The translations under genes and the position numbers were made by a program. 64,000 nucleotides of DNA from Rhodoplanes sp963840055 (GTDB lineage: Bacteria; Pseudomonadota; Alphaproteobacteria; Rhizobiales; Xanthobacteraceae): assembly GCA_963840055.1 (NCBI GenBank), contig CAWIXM010000045.1, positions 209,761-273,760 on the forward strand, read 5' to 3'. The notes below the pieces were generated by a model that saw only the letters and a list, made by a program, of their open reading frames with translations, ran no database searches and had not been told where the DNA came from. Positions 18,641-27,932 of the stretch are shown in pieces (within the stretch, counting starts at the first letter, position 1; every line of letters begins with the position of its first letter).

Positions 18641-20871
18641 TCACTCGGCGATCTTTGTCAGCGTGCACAGCGTGGTCTTGTACTGCCCGCCGCCGAAGCC
18701 GGACCCGCTGCATTGCGGCCCGGGGATGATCTTGTTGATCTGATAGTCCCACACCCCGAACAGGCTCGGCGCCTTGCCGTCCTGTTCCGGCATCCACCAG
18801 CCATGCATGGTGTGGACGTGATGCGGCTTGACCTTTCGGGTTAGGGTGGCCTTGCGCTTAACCCGTCCCATGTCGTTTTCGAGATAGATCCACTCGCCGT
18901 CGTAGATGCCGTATTTCTTGGCAGTGTCCGGATGAATCTCGACGGTCGGGTCGGGCATCTTCTCGCGCAGCCAGGGGATCATGCGGTGCTCGGCATGAAA
19001 GAACAGCTGCGAGCGGGCCCCGGTGATCATCACCAAAGGGTATTTCTTGAACAGTTCGGGCGTCGCGGTCGCACTCTGCGGCGGCTCGGTATAGAACGGC
19101 AACGGATCGAGCCCCCATGACTTGTAGGTCTCGTTGTAGACCTCGATTTTGCCGGATGCGGTCGCAAAACCCGGTTGACCGTCGAGCCGGAGCAGCCCGC
19201 GGTCATAGCGGCGGTAAGGCTTGAACGGGCCATCGGTCGGCATTTTCCAACCGCCCTGGTCGAGGATCTGCCGAAAGGTCATCCCGGACGGCTTGAGCCG
19301 CTCGTCGAACAGGTCTTCGACCGTCTTCCATCGGCTCATCCCCTCGGGATTGAAACGCTTGGCGAGCTCAAAATTGATCTCCCAGTCGGACTTGCATTCG
19401 CCTACCTGCACTCGCTTTTTGATGACCGCGAGCGGGACCCACCACGACCGCAGGCTGTCCTTCTCCGCGAAAGTGGCGGCGGGCAGGATGATGTCGGCAA
19501 GCGCCATCGTCGTCGGGTTGTGGAAGAGATCGACGACCACGATGAAATCCAGCTTCTGCAGCGCCTTGAGGTGGAATTCGGCGCGTGCCGACTGGCCGCC
19601 AATGACATTGGCGGTCTGGATCCAGGCGGCCTTGATGGGATAGGGCTCGCCGGTCATGCACTGGTCGATCACCATGTCGGGCTGCGCCCAGCCGCGGAAG
19701 TTCTTCACCATCGGATATTTGTCGGCGCCGATGCGCTTCTCGTTGAGGCGCTTGATGAGGTCGGCGCCGTAGAGCTTTTCGAGTTCCTCGGTGGAGAACG
19801 GATAAGCGGTCACGCCGGCCGTCGGGCGCGCGATCACCTGGCCGCCCGGGATATCGATATTGCCGGTCACCACCGACAGGCAGGTGATTGCGTGCGCCAC
19901 CGAGGTGCCGTCCGGGCACATGTCGACGGGAACGCCCCATTGCACCGCCGCCTGTTTTGCGTTGGCGAACAGGCGCGCGGCGGCTGTGATTTCGGCGGCC
20001 GGCACCTCGGTGATCGCTGCGACTTTGTCGACGGGATAGTCCTGCACGCGGGCTTTCAGGTCATTGAAGCCGTGCACCCACTTGGCGACGAAGTCCTTGT
20101 CGTAGATTCCTTCATTGATGATGACGTTGAGCAGGCCGAGCGCGAGCGCGCCGTCAGTCCCCGGACGAAGTTGCAGGTGATGGGCTGCGCGGCCGGAGAG
20201 CCAGGTCGCGCGCGGCTCGACCGCAATGATTTTCGAACCACGCCGCATGCAGTCGACGATCCAGTGGCCGAAGAACCCGTCCGGACAGCCGGTGGTCGAA
20301 TTCTGCCCCCAGGTAATGATCACCTCCGGCAGCTTCCACTGCGGATCGTCGTAACGCTTTTCCAGGAACTGCGAGCAGTCGGCGACGGCGAAGTCGCCCA
20401 TCATCGTCTTCATGGCGCCGAGGCGCGGCGTGTAGCATGAGTGCCCGGAAAGGCCGAGTTGCACCCAATTCGGGCTACCGAAACTATAGGTGAGCAGGGT
20501 GATGGGCCCGCCGATGTCGCGCCCGGTGCCTTGGGCAGAAAATCACCGAACTCGGCGCCATATTGGTCGCGAATCTCCTTCAGCCGCTGCTCGCAGGTGT
20601 CGAAGGCCTCGGCCCAGCTGATCGGCTCGAACTTGCCCTCGCCGCGCGCCCCTACCCGCTTGAGTGGCGTCGTTATGCGGTTCGGATGATACATGTATTG
20701 CTTAACGGCAAGAACCTTGGGACACGACCGCCCTTGATTCCAAGGATTGTCCTCGTCACCCTCGACCCGAATAACCTTGCCGTCCTCGACAAACAGCTTT
20801 TGGCCGCACCCGCCATGGCAGCCTGGTCCCGCTGACCAGGTCACGGTCCGAAAAACCTCAACCTTGCCCAT
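18641..20871 (-). CDS. DMSO-reductase-family molybdopterin oxidoreductase, module copy 2 (apparent frameshifts)
   Basis: Paralogue of the protein at 15915, similar throughout, including the C-x3-C-x27-C motif (GCHGGCGQ to GRSCPK), QLGLSGHSCYTPR and PHHVHTMHGWWMPEQDG. The N-terminal 110 codons read in one frame and the rest in another. Around 20536-20556 two extra bases relative to the sister gene break the frame between YGAE and QGTGRDIGG. Total length is the sister gene plus two bases, so correcting both restores 742 codons. The start at 20871 (MGKVEVFRTV) aligns with the sister start; ATG 20877 is also possible. Sequencing error or a recent pseudogene. Confidence 0.85.
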
Positions 20872-20883
20872 GATCATGCCTTT

Positions 20884-21768
20884 CTAGAGTGGATGAGCGG
20901 GTGACCGATCGCTTTCCGCGTGCAGCGGCTCAAGGCTGATTTCTCCCAGCCAGCAGCTCTTGGCCAACTCAAAATCGATCGTTCGCCGACGATAGCCATC
21001 GGCTGTGATGTCGAGGCTGTAAGCTCCGCTTCCGGGCGGTAGCGCGTCGAAACGAAAATCACCGAACGCATCGCTTGTCGCTTCGCCGACCCGCGCACCA
21101 TTGTGCAGTAATGTCGCGCGCGCACCGGCGACGCATGCTTCGCGGGCGCCTTCAACTCCGACCAGGGTTCCTGCGACGAATTCATGCGTGAACCGGGAGA
21201 GGTGCCGATAGTATAACCGAGCCCCATGGCCGCGGTCAGCTTGGAGGGTGACAAGCCCTTCCGCCACCGCGATGTTTTGCATCTCCTCGTCTGTTACCTT
21301 CAGCGCCCGCAACGCCGCCGTTGGACAGACCTGCACCGGGCGCGGCGCGCGCCATCCCGCATCGATGAGATGCGCATCGAAATTCCAGTGTTGCGGGAGC
21401 TGCAACTCCTCGTTCCAGTGCACCGCGCCGTAGGGGCACGCATCAACGATCTGCTTTTGGCCGCGGGCTCGTTCGGGGTCGATGATCACGATTCCGTCTT
21501 CGCGCTTGCGTACCGCACCATCACGAGCGACGCGCATACAGGGCGGATCATCGCAATGCTGGCAAGCCTGGAAAAGGAAAGCGACGTCGACTGCGGGAAA
21601 CGCGCCGCGGTCGCGCCGGCGCAACTCGACCCAACGGGCGCCGCGCAGCGGCATCGGCGCCGCATAGCCGGGAAAGGCATTCCCGACATATTCGTCCTGC
21701 ACGGAGAGCGTGCAATTGTGGCAGCCGGTGCAGCGGGTGAGGTCGAAGACCAGGTTCCACTTCTGCAT
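20884..21768 (-). CDS. iron-sulfur subunit of transhydroxylase-like Mo enzyme (pair B), degenerate cluster ligands
   Basis: 294 aa, same architecture as the pair A small subunit and the transhydroxylase beta subunit: ferredoxin domain, then a C-terminal beta-sandwich (ATSDAFGDFRFDALPPGSG). Several cluster ligands are missing. Motif 1 is CTGCHNCTLSV (last Cys lost), the third motif reads QHWNFDAHLIDAG where the family has QKCTMCAHLLDD, and the following PRC is RPV. CQHCDDPPC and DACPYG remain. At most one or two clusters are likely. ATG 21768 aligns with the family start; a GTG at 21780 would overlap the upstream stop. It lies directly behind the fused catalytic subunit. Confidence 0.85.
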   Translation of the reverse strand: MQKWNLVFDLTRCTGCHNCTLSVQDEYVGNAFPGYAAPMPLRGARWVELRRRDRGAFPAVDVAFLFQACQHCDDPPCMRVARDGAVRKREDGIVIIDPERARGQKQIVDACPYGAVHWNEELQLPQHWNFDAHLIDAGWRAPRPVQVCPTAALRALKVTDEEMQNIAVAEGLVTLQADRGHGARLYYRHLSRFTHEFVAGTLVGVEGAREACVAGARATLLHNGARVGEATSDAFGDFRFDALPPGSGAYSLDITADGYRRRTIDFELAKSCWLGEISLEPLHAESDRSPAHPL

Positions 21769-21776
21769 GGTGGGGC

Positions 21777-24700
21777 TCACTTGGCCGGAACGAGCTGGCT
21801 GACCGGTGCGTCGGCGCGCACGGCGCCCGCCGCCATCGCCGCACCGCCATCGTCATAGGGCGCGACTTCGACCAGGCAGTTGCTGCTGCCCAGCGCATGC
21901 GCGCGCGCGATCTGGCTTTCCTTCGGGGTGAGGACGTTCATCGTGCCGCCGCGGTCGGCGGAGCGTCCTGGTTCGCCCACGGTCTCGTAGCGCGCCGCCG
22001 ACTCACAGCCGTGCACCACGCCCGGCCGCACCCGTTCGGTCACCTGCGCGGCGCAGATCACGGCGCCACGCTCGTTGAACACCTTGACGAGGGCGCCATC
22101 GGCAATGCCGCGCCGCCTCGGCGTCCACGGGATTGATGCGGAGGATCCAATAATCGTGCCCGTTCACGCGCAGGCGGTGGTCGTCGATCTCGTTGATGAA
22201 GCTATGTTTGCCGTCGCAATGGGTGTGGAAACTGTAGCGCGGATGCGGAGTAAGGAGCTGCAGCGGGTAGGTCGCCGCGCGCGGGGTCTCGATCCCCTCG
22301 CTCGACCGGGCAAAATGGAGCACCGGCGGGCGCTGCGGGTCGGGCGGGTCGAGCCGCTTAAGGGTCGTGCACTCGAATTCGAACTTGCTGGACGGTGTCT
22401 GCAAACCTTCGCGATAGCTGCCTTTGTACTCGCAGGGCAGCGGGTGCGGTTCCGGAACGTCCTTCTTTCGACCTTCGTAGAACCAGCGGAAGGCAACGGG
22501 CGCACGCAGTCGCTCCGGGGGCGACGGCACGACGAAATAACCCCTGCGCATGAACTTCTTCCACGAAATGTGCGCGGGCAGGTCGGATGCCTTGAAGATG
22601 CGCTGAACCCAGTCGAGGTCACTCATGCCCTCGGAATAGTAGGCGCCAAGCCCGAGGCGCTGCGCGAGGGCGACAAAAATCTGATAGTCGGATTTGGACT
22701 CGCCCAATGGCTCAATGCATTTGTGCTGGAGCACGATGACGCGGTGATTGAGCTGCGTCTGCAGATGATGCGCGAACCCGGAAACGCCGCTCCATTCGCT
22801 GATATCCCACCGCTCGAAATTGGTGCAGACGGGCAGGATGATATCGGCGAATTTCGCCTCGCCCTCGAACCAGATCGATTGGTTGACCACAAATTCGAGA
22901 TTGGGCGACTGATACATAGCAACGTAGCGATTGCTATCCGGCATGGTGGCGAAGTTCGAGCCGCCATAGCGATAGAACAGGCGAACCCGTTCATGGCCGG
23001 GCGCTGGATAGCGCAGCGGCAAAAACTGGCCTTCGAGCGACCGACCATCGCGCGGATAACCCTCAGCCTTGCCGGTAAGAATCGCCTCGGGCAATTGCAT
23101 GCGCGGAATCTGCTGCATCGGCGTGTTCATGCTCAGCAGATGCGGCATGCGCTGATACAGCGAAATAGCCGATCGCGGTGTTGGTCAGATCGCCCGAAAT
23201 GCCACCCTCGCCATAGCCGGGAAAGTAGAAGCTTGTGTCAACCGGAGTGCCCGACTGCAGATTGCCGAAGTTCACGCCTGGCCGCCCGAAGCCTTGCATC
23301 GCGGCGAGACAGACCATGGCGCGCGCCCATTGGTGCCCCGTCGGACTCCGGCAGGCGCCGCCGAATCCGGCACCCCATCCGCCGGCAGCGAGATAGGTGC
23401 GCTTACGCCCCCATTCGCGGGCGAGCGCCCGCGCTTCCCGCGCGGGTATGCCGGTTTCCGCCTGCTGCCATTCGGGTGTCTTCGGCACCCCGTCCTCTTC
23501 GCCGGTGACATAGCGCTTCCACGCGTCGAACCCGATCGTGCGTTCGGCGACGAAGCGCCGGTCATAAAGCCCCTCGACGATCCAGACATAGGCGATGGCG
23601 AGCGCCAGCGCCGCATCGGTTCCCGGCCGCGGGGCGAGCCATTTGCCGCCAACGAACGCGGCGGTCGCATTTAGATACGGGTCGATGTGGACCGTCGGCA
23701 CGCCGAGCTCCTTGAGCCACTGGCGGCGGATGGAACCTTCATGCGCGGCATAGAGCCCGTTGGTCGATTCAGGATCGCTCGACCAGAACACCACCAACTC
23801 CGCCTCCTTAAGGAGGTCCTCGACCGTTCCATAGGACTCCGGCATGCCAAGTCGCATCGTGTAGCCCCAATGGTGTGCGGCGCCCCAGAACCAGCCTTCC
23901 CAGCTATCGGGATTGTGCTGCATTTTGGTGTGGCCGACGGCATTGGCAAAACGATAGAGGGCGGAGTCCCAGTAGCCGACATAGCCCCAGGTCTGGTGCG
24001 AGGGATGGTTGAACGTGATCGCGCTCGCGCCGTAGCTCCGCTTCACTCGCTTGATTTCCGCCGCGACCAAGTCGAGCGCCTCGTCCCAACTGATGCGCAC
24101 ATACCCCGATTTGCCGCGGTTTTCCGGCCGCCTCTCGCCGTTCGGGTCGAAATCAACCCGCCGCATGGGGTAAAGCATGCGGTCTTGCGAATACACCAAC
24201 GATTTCCACGCAAGCCCATGGGGAGCGATCGTCGTCTTGCGCGGCGGAGTGAACCGTCGGCCACGTGCTTCAATGGTCCATGGCTTGGGATCGTCCGCGT
24301 CGAAGTCGATTGGCGTAATGCGGAGAATCTTGCCGCCCTGCACGTAGACAAAGCAGGGACCGCCATTCGTCATCCCGGTAAAGCGCTTGAGTTCGCCGCC
24401 GAGGTCGGTTCCGAACCGCCAACCGACGCGCTGTGCCGCAATCAGGATTTGAGTAAAGTGATAAATGAGCTCGTCCGGTCCCACAACCTGCAGGCGGAAG
24501 TTCTTCGCCGCCTCGGTTTGCTGGCGTCCAAGCAGTTGACCGATGATCAGCGTTACCGCTTGCGCTGCGGTTTCGTAGCTGACCGTAACGTCTGGGCGCG
24601 GGTGCAGGCCGGCGCGGGAGCGGACCTTGCCGCCCGAGAAGATGAACCATCGGCCGATATCGGCGTCGCGCACGCGTATCTGCGCAATGAAATCACGCTG

Positions 24701-24793
24701 TGCGAGTTGCGCTCGATAACTGGGGCTACGCCAGGCACAAATCCGGATAAGCGCATACAGTCCGGCCAGAAGAGCCGAAAACACCATTGACAT
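21777..24793 (-). CDS. SCP2-like domain fused to transhydroxylase-like molybdopterin catalytic subunit (pair B; two apparent frameshifts)
   Basis: Residues about 3-22 form a hydrophobic anchor (MVFSALLAGLYALIRICAW). Residues about 30-125 look like an SCP2/sterol-carrier-type domain (GRWFIFSGGKVRSRAGLHPR through GPDELIYHFTQILIAAQR). From about residue 140 a complete transhydroxylase-like large subunit follows: CFVYVQGGKILRITPIDFD, the His in NHPSHQTWG, NPDSWEGWFWG and FYFPGYGEGGISGD. The frame breaks near 23163 (extra base in a TTT run; corrected text GYSLYQRMPHLL) and near 22112 (extra G; corrected text DAEARGIADGALVKVF). Removing both gives 1004 aa. First gene of the Mo block; the small subunit follows at once. 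The SCP2 assignment is by eye. Confidence 0.82.
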
Positions 24794-24890
24794 CGCGTTT
24801 CCTCAACGAACGTCTTGGGCGCCGGCTGGACTTTCGGCCCAGTTTCGCCCTGGGCAGTCGCGCTTCTTTTTGTCTCCCTACCCGTGGGAG

Positions 24891-24930
24891 AATAAGTTGC
24901 ATCTGTCAACAGTATCATATGCAACTTATT
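24891..24930. promoter_or_regulatory. perfect 12-bp inverted repeat upstream of the Mo-enzyme block
   Basis: AATAAGTTGCAT, 16 bases, then ATGCAACTTATT lies 98 bases upstream of the first Mo gene (minus) and about 220 bases upstream of the LysR gene (plus). An 11-base half (ATAAGTTGCAT) recurs at 29859. This looks like an operator for a dimeric regulator, possibly the adjacent LysR protein, although LysR sites usually contain T-N11-A. Confidence 0.6.
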
Positions 24931-25148
24931 TGGTCAACGCATCCAAGGGCCAGTCGGGTCCTCCGCCCGAGCCGTCACCATTGACAACCAAGGATGATCA
25001 GACCTCGTTGTCGCGGCGGCGAAAATCGAAAAAACATGTCCGGCGATCAACAGGATAAGGTAACATCGCGGCAAGGCCTCGGGGTACCGGCGCCCCGAAC
25101 CGCCGGCCCAAAGATGTCGCTGCAAATAATCGAAATTCGGAACGCCCA

Positions 25149-26021
25149 ATGCATTCCCAGCTTCTCCGTCATTTCTTAGCGGTCATCGACTGCCGCGGCA
25201 TAAGCTCGGCGGCAAAAGAGATTCACATCACCCAGCCGGCTTTGACGCGAAGCGTGCGTCGACTCGAAGAGATTCTCGGCGTCAAACTGTTGGAGCGCTT
25301 GCCGACCGGCGTGGCGCCGACGGCGTTTGGCGAAGTCTTGGCTCGCCGGGTTCGTCTGATCGAACTCGAATACCGCCATGCTCTGACGGAGATTGAGGCG
25401 ATGAAGGGCGGGATGGGGGGTAGCATTAATGTTGGAGCCGCGCCGGTCTGGATCGCCCAGCTGCTGCCGCCGATTATCGCCGAATTTCAGCGTGAACGGC
25501 CCAAGGTTAAGATCAAGCTCAGCGGCGGGGTGATCGATACGATGGTGCCGGCGCTGCTCGGCGGCGAGTTCGATGTGATTTGTTCATCACTCGATTTCCC
25601 AAGTCACCCGGAAATTATCAAGGAACAACTGATCGAGTTCCGCCACGTGCTGGTGGTTCGTCCGCAACACCCCTTGGCAAACCGCAGGGAGATTACGGCA
25701 GGCGAACTTCTTGACTATCCCTGGATCGGGCTCTCGAACGACTATGTCGGTGGTGCGCGGGTGAATTCGTTCTTTGCCGCGCACGAACTCGCCCCTCCCC
25801 GAATCGCGGTCGAGACGAATTCGACATCAGGCCTGCTCAGCCTGCTGCAGGCCGGCGATTTCATCGTGAACATTCCAACGCTGATGCTGAACTATGCGGA
25901 AGTATTCGGACTCAAGGCGCTTAACGTGCATGGCACGCTGTGGGAAGCTCCGGCGGGGATCGCCTATCGCCGCACCAATAATCCGATCCCCGCAATAAGC
26001 TTGTTCTGCGGGCTGATTTGA
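25149..26021 (+). CDS. LysR family transcriptional regulator
   Basis: 290 aa. The N-terminal winged helix-turn-helix (SQLLRHFLAVIDCRGISSAA, then ITQPALTRSVRRLEEILGVK) is standard LysR. The effector domain follows (GSINVGAAPVWIAQLLPPII and HPLANRREITAGELLDYPWI). The gene is divergent from the Mo-enzyme block and upstream of the cyclase/SDR genes on its own strand, so it may control either or both, with an aromatic or acid ligand as inducer. ATG 25149 gives the usual family N-terminus. The 320-base region before it carries the 12-bp inverted repeat. Confidence 0.9.
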   Translation: MHSQLLRHFLAVIDCRGISSAAKEIHITQPALTRSVRRLEEILGVKLLERLPTGVAPTAFGEVLARRVRLIELEYRHALTEIEAMKGGMGGSINVGAAPVWIAQLLPPIIAEFQRERPKVKIKLSGGVIDTMVPALLGGEFDVICSSLDFPSHPEIIKEQLIEFRHVLVVRPQHPLANRREITAGELLDYPWIGLSNDYVGGARVNSFFAAHELAPPRIAVETNSTSGLLSLLQAGDFIVNIPTLMLNYAEVFGLKALNVHGTLWEAPAGIAYRRTNNPIPAISLFCGLI

Positions 26022-26229
26022 TCGCGCGTCGCCGAAATAACGGCTGAATACCGTCCGAGTCCGCCGACATGACTAAATTTTATGGGCGCGTCTCGGATTT
26101 CTATTGGACAACAGACGCATCCAACGTGAAATCTGTTGAAATGATATTCCTTAGACCTTGTGTATCGCACGGGGCTGATCGGCGTTTGGATGCCAGGTCG
26201 TCGCAGCCGGAATGCTGTGGAGAGTCTAG

Positions 26230-27036
26230 ATGCCGGTGATTAAAGACCCCGATACGGGGCTTGAGTTCTACGAACTTAGTCACCCATGGGGCATGTATAC
26301 GCCGATTTTTCCTGGCTATGAGGAAATCAAGCTGGAGCGATTGACCTATCACGCCAAGCATGGCGTGATGACGCATAAGATCACCACGATTTTCCACACC
26401 TCGACGCACGTCAATGCGCCAATCCACCTGATCCCCGAAGCACCGGCAATTGGCGATCTGCCGCTGGAGCGCTTCTTCGGCAGCGGCGTGGTCTTGTCGA
26501 TTCCCAAGGGCAAATGGGAACTGGTGGAGCCGGCCGATCTTAACCGGGCAGAACCCGAGATTCTCGAAGACGACATCGTCATTATCAACACGGGCTGGCA
26601 TCGCAGATATAGCGATAGCCAGGACTATTTCGGGCACGCTCCCGGCTTGAGCAAGCAGGCGGCGGAATGGCTGTGCGCGCGCAAAGTCAAACTCGTCGGC
26701 GTCGACACTGGCACCGTCGATCATCCGCTCGCGACCTCGATTGGCCCGCATCGCAACGGCCCCCAAATCAAGTATCTTTTGCCGGAATACAAAAAGGCGA
26801 CTGGGCGCGAGGCGATTGCCGATTTTCCCGATTGGAATCCCGCGCACCGCACGCTGCTCTCCGCCGGTATCCCAACAATCGAGAATGTCGGCGCTGATCT
26901 GGACGAAGTGTCGGGCAAACGCTGTACGTTCCAGGGGTTCCCGTGGCGTTGGCTCGAAGGCGATGCCTGTGTCATTCGGTTGGTCGCGATGCTCGACCCT
27001 TCGGGCACTGTCCGCTTGGAGTTGGGCGCGAACTGA
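26230..27036 (+). CDS. cyclase/kynurenine formamidase-like metal hydrolase, copy 1
   Basis: 268 aa of the cyclase family (PF04199-type fold). The usual metal motif HxGTHxDxPxH reads HTSTHVNAPIH here, with Gly replaced by Ser and the Asp by Asn, so metal binding may differ. Other family segments are normal (LVGVDTGTVDHPLATSIGPH, IPTIENVGADLDEVSGKRCT). These enzymes hydrolyse amides or lactones and are frequent in aromatic catabolism. A weak inverted repeat (CAACAGA, 16 bases, TCTGTTG at 26109-26138) lies in the upstream region. A paralogue begins 59 bases downstream. Confidence 0.85.
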   Translation: MPVIKDPDTGLEFYELSHPWGMYTPIFPGYEEIKLERLTYHAKHGVMTHKITTIFHTSTHVNAPIHLIPEAPAIGDLPLERFFGSGVVLSIPKGKWELVEPADLNRAEPEILEDDIVIINTGWHRRYSDSQDYFGHAPGLSKQAAEWLCARKVKLVGVDTGTVDHPLATSIGPHRNGPQIKYLLPEYKKATGREAIADFPDWNPAHRTLLSAGIPTIENVGADLDEVSGKRCTFQGFPWRWLEGDACVIRLVAMLDPSGTVRLELGAN

Positions 27037-27095
27037 ATTTCACCTACCAGGCCGACAAGAACGCGTCACCCGCCCCCGATCCTGGAATACGCAAG

Positions 27096-27893
27096 ATGGC
27101 TCCGACCCGCACGCAAGGACTGAAGTTCTACGATCTCAGCCACCGCTGGGGACACGGCATGCCGCAATGGCCGTCACGCGCCAATCTCAATGTGCGCGTG
27201 CTCGAATTCCACGCCAAGGACGGCCTCTTGGTGCAGCAGTTCGAGGGCATCATGCACCGCGGCACGCATATGGACGCCCCGATTCATGTGCAGGAGAACA
27301 CCCCGACGATCACCGGCTATCCGCTGTGGCGGTTTTTCGGCACCGGAGTCGCGGTGTCGATCCCGAAGAAGAAATGGGAAGTCATTACGCCCGCCGATCT
27401 CGAGGCGGCCGAGCCAAAAATCCGCCGGCACGACATTCTAATGATCAATACCGGCAGTCACCGCATCTATGGCGACAATCCTGATTATTTTGCCTACTCG
27501 CCGGGTCTGTACAAAGAGGCCGCGGAGTGGATCGTCGAGCGCGAGGTCAAGCTCGTAGGCATCGACGTGCAGGCGCTGGACCATCCGCTCGGCACCTTTC
27601 TCGGGCCGCATGGACCCGGGCCGGCGCAGCCGCATCTCAACGACGAATACAAGGCGCTCACCGGCCGCGACATCATCGCGGACTTCCCGTATTGGGAACC
27701 GGCGCACAAGATCATGATGACCAATGGCATCCCCGGCATCGAGAATGTCGGCGGTGAGCTCGACGCCATCACCGGCAAGCGCTGCACCTTTTTCGCCTTC
27801 CCCTGGCGGTGGCCCGACGGTGAAGGCTGTGCGCTGCGCGTCGTCGCTGTGATCGATCCCGAGCAGCGCTTCCGCTTCGAAACCGGCCATTGA
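27096..27893 (+). CDS. cyclase/kynurenine formamidase-like metal hydrolase, copy 2
   Basis: 265 aa, clearly paralogous to the preceding protein (shared KFYDLSH, PADLEAAEPKI, IADFPYWEPAHK, IPGIENVGGELDAITGKRCT). Here the metal-binding motif is canonical (MHRGTHMDAPIH). The start at ATG 27096 is chosen over an upstream in-frame reading that overlaps copy 1. The two may form a heteromer, with copy 2 as the catalytic member, or act on successive intermediates. The SDR gene follows 39 bases later. Confidence 0.88.
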   Translation: MAPTRTQGLKFYDLSHRWGHGMPQWPSRANLNVRVLEFHAKDGLLVQQFEGIMHRGTHMDAPIHVQENTPTITGYPLWRFFGTGVAVSIPKKKWEVITPADLEAAEPKIRRHDILMINTGSHRIYGDNPDYFAYSPGLYKEAAEWIVEREVKLVGIDVQALDHPLGTFLGPHGPGPAQPHLNDEYKALTGRDIIADFPYWEPAHKIMMTNGIPGIENVGGELDAITGKRCTFFAFPWRWPDGEGCALRVVAVIDPEQRFRFETGH

Positions 27894-27932
27894 ACGAGAG
27901 CGCGCTCTTTCTCCGACTAACGGCGGCCGACG

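Noticed and set aside
26109..26138. inverted repeat CAACAGA-N16-TCTGTTG before the first cyclase gene
   Set aside because: Seven-base arms at this spacing are expected by chance and no second copy was found, so it is only mentioned with the gene.
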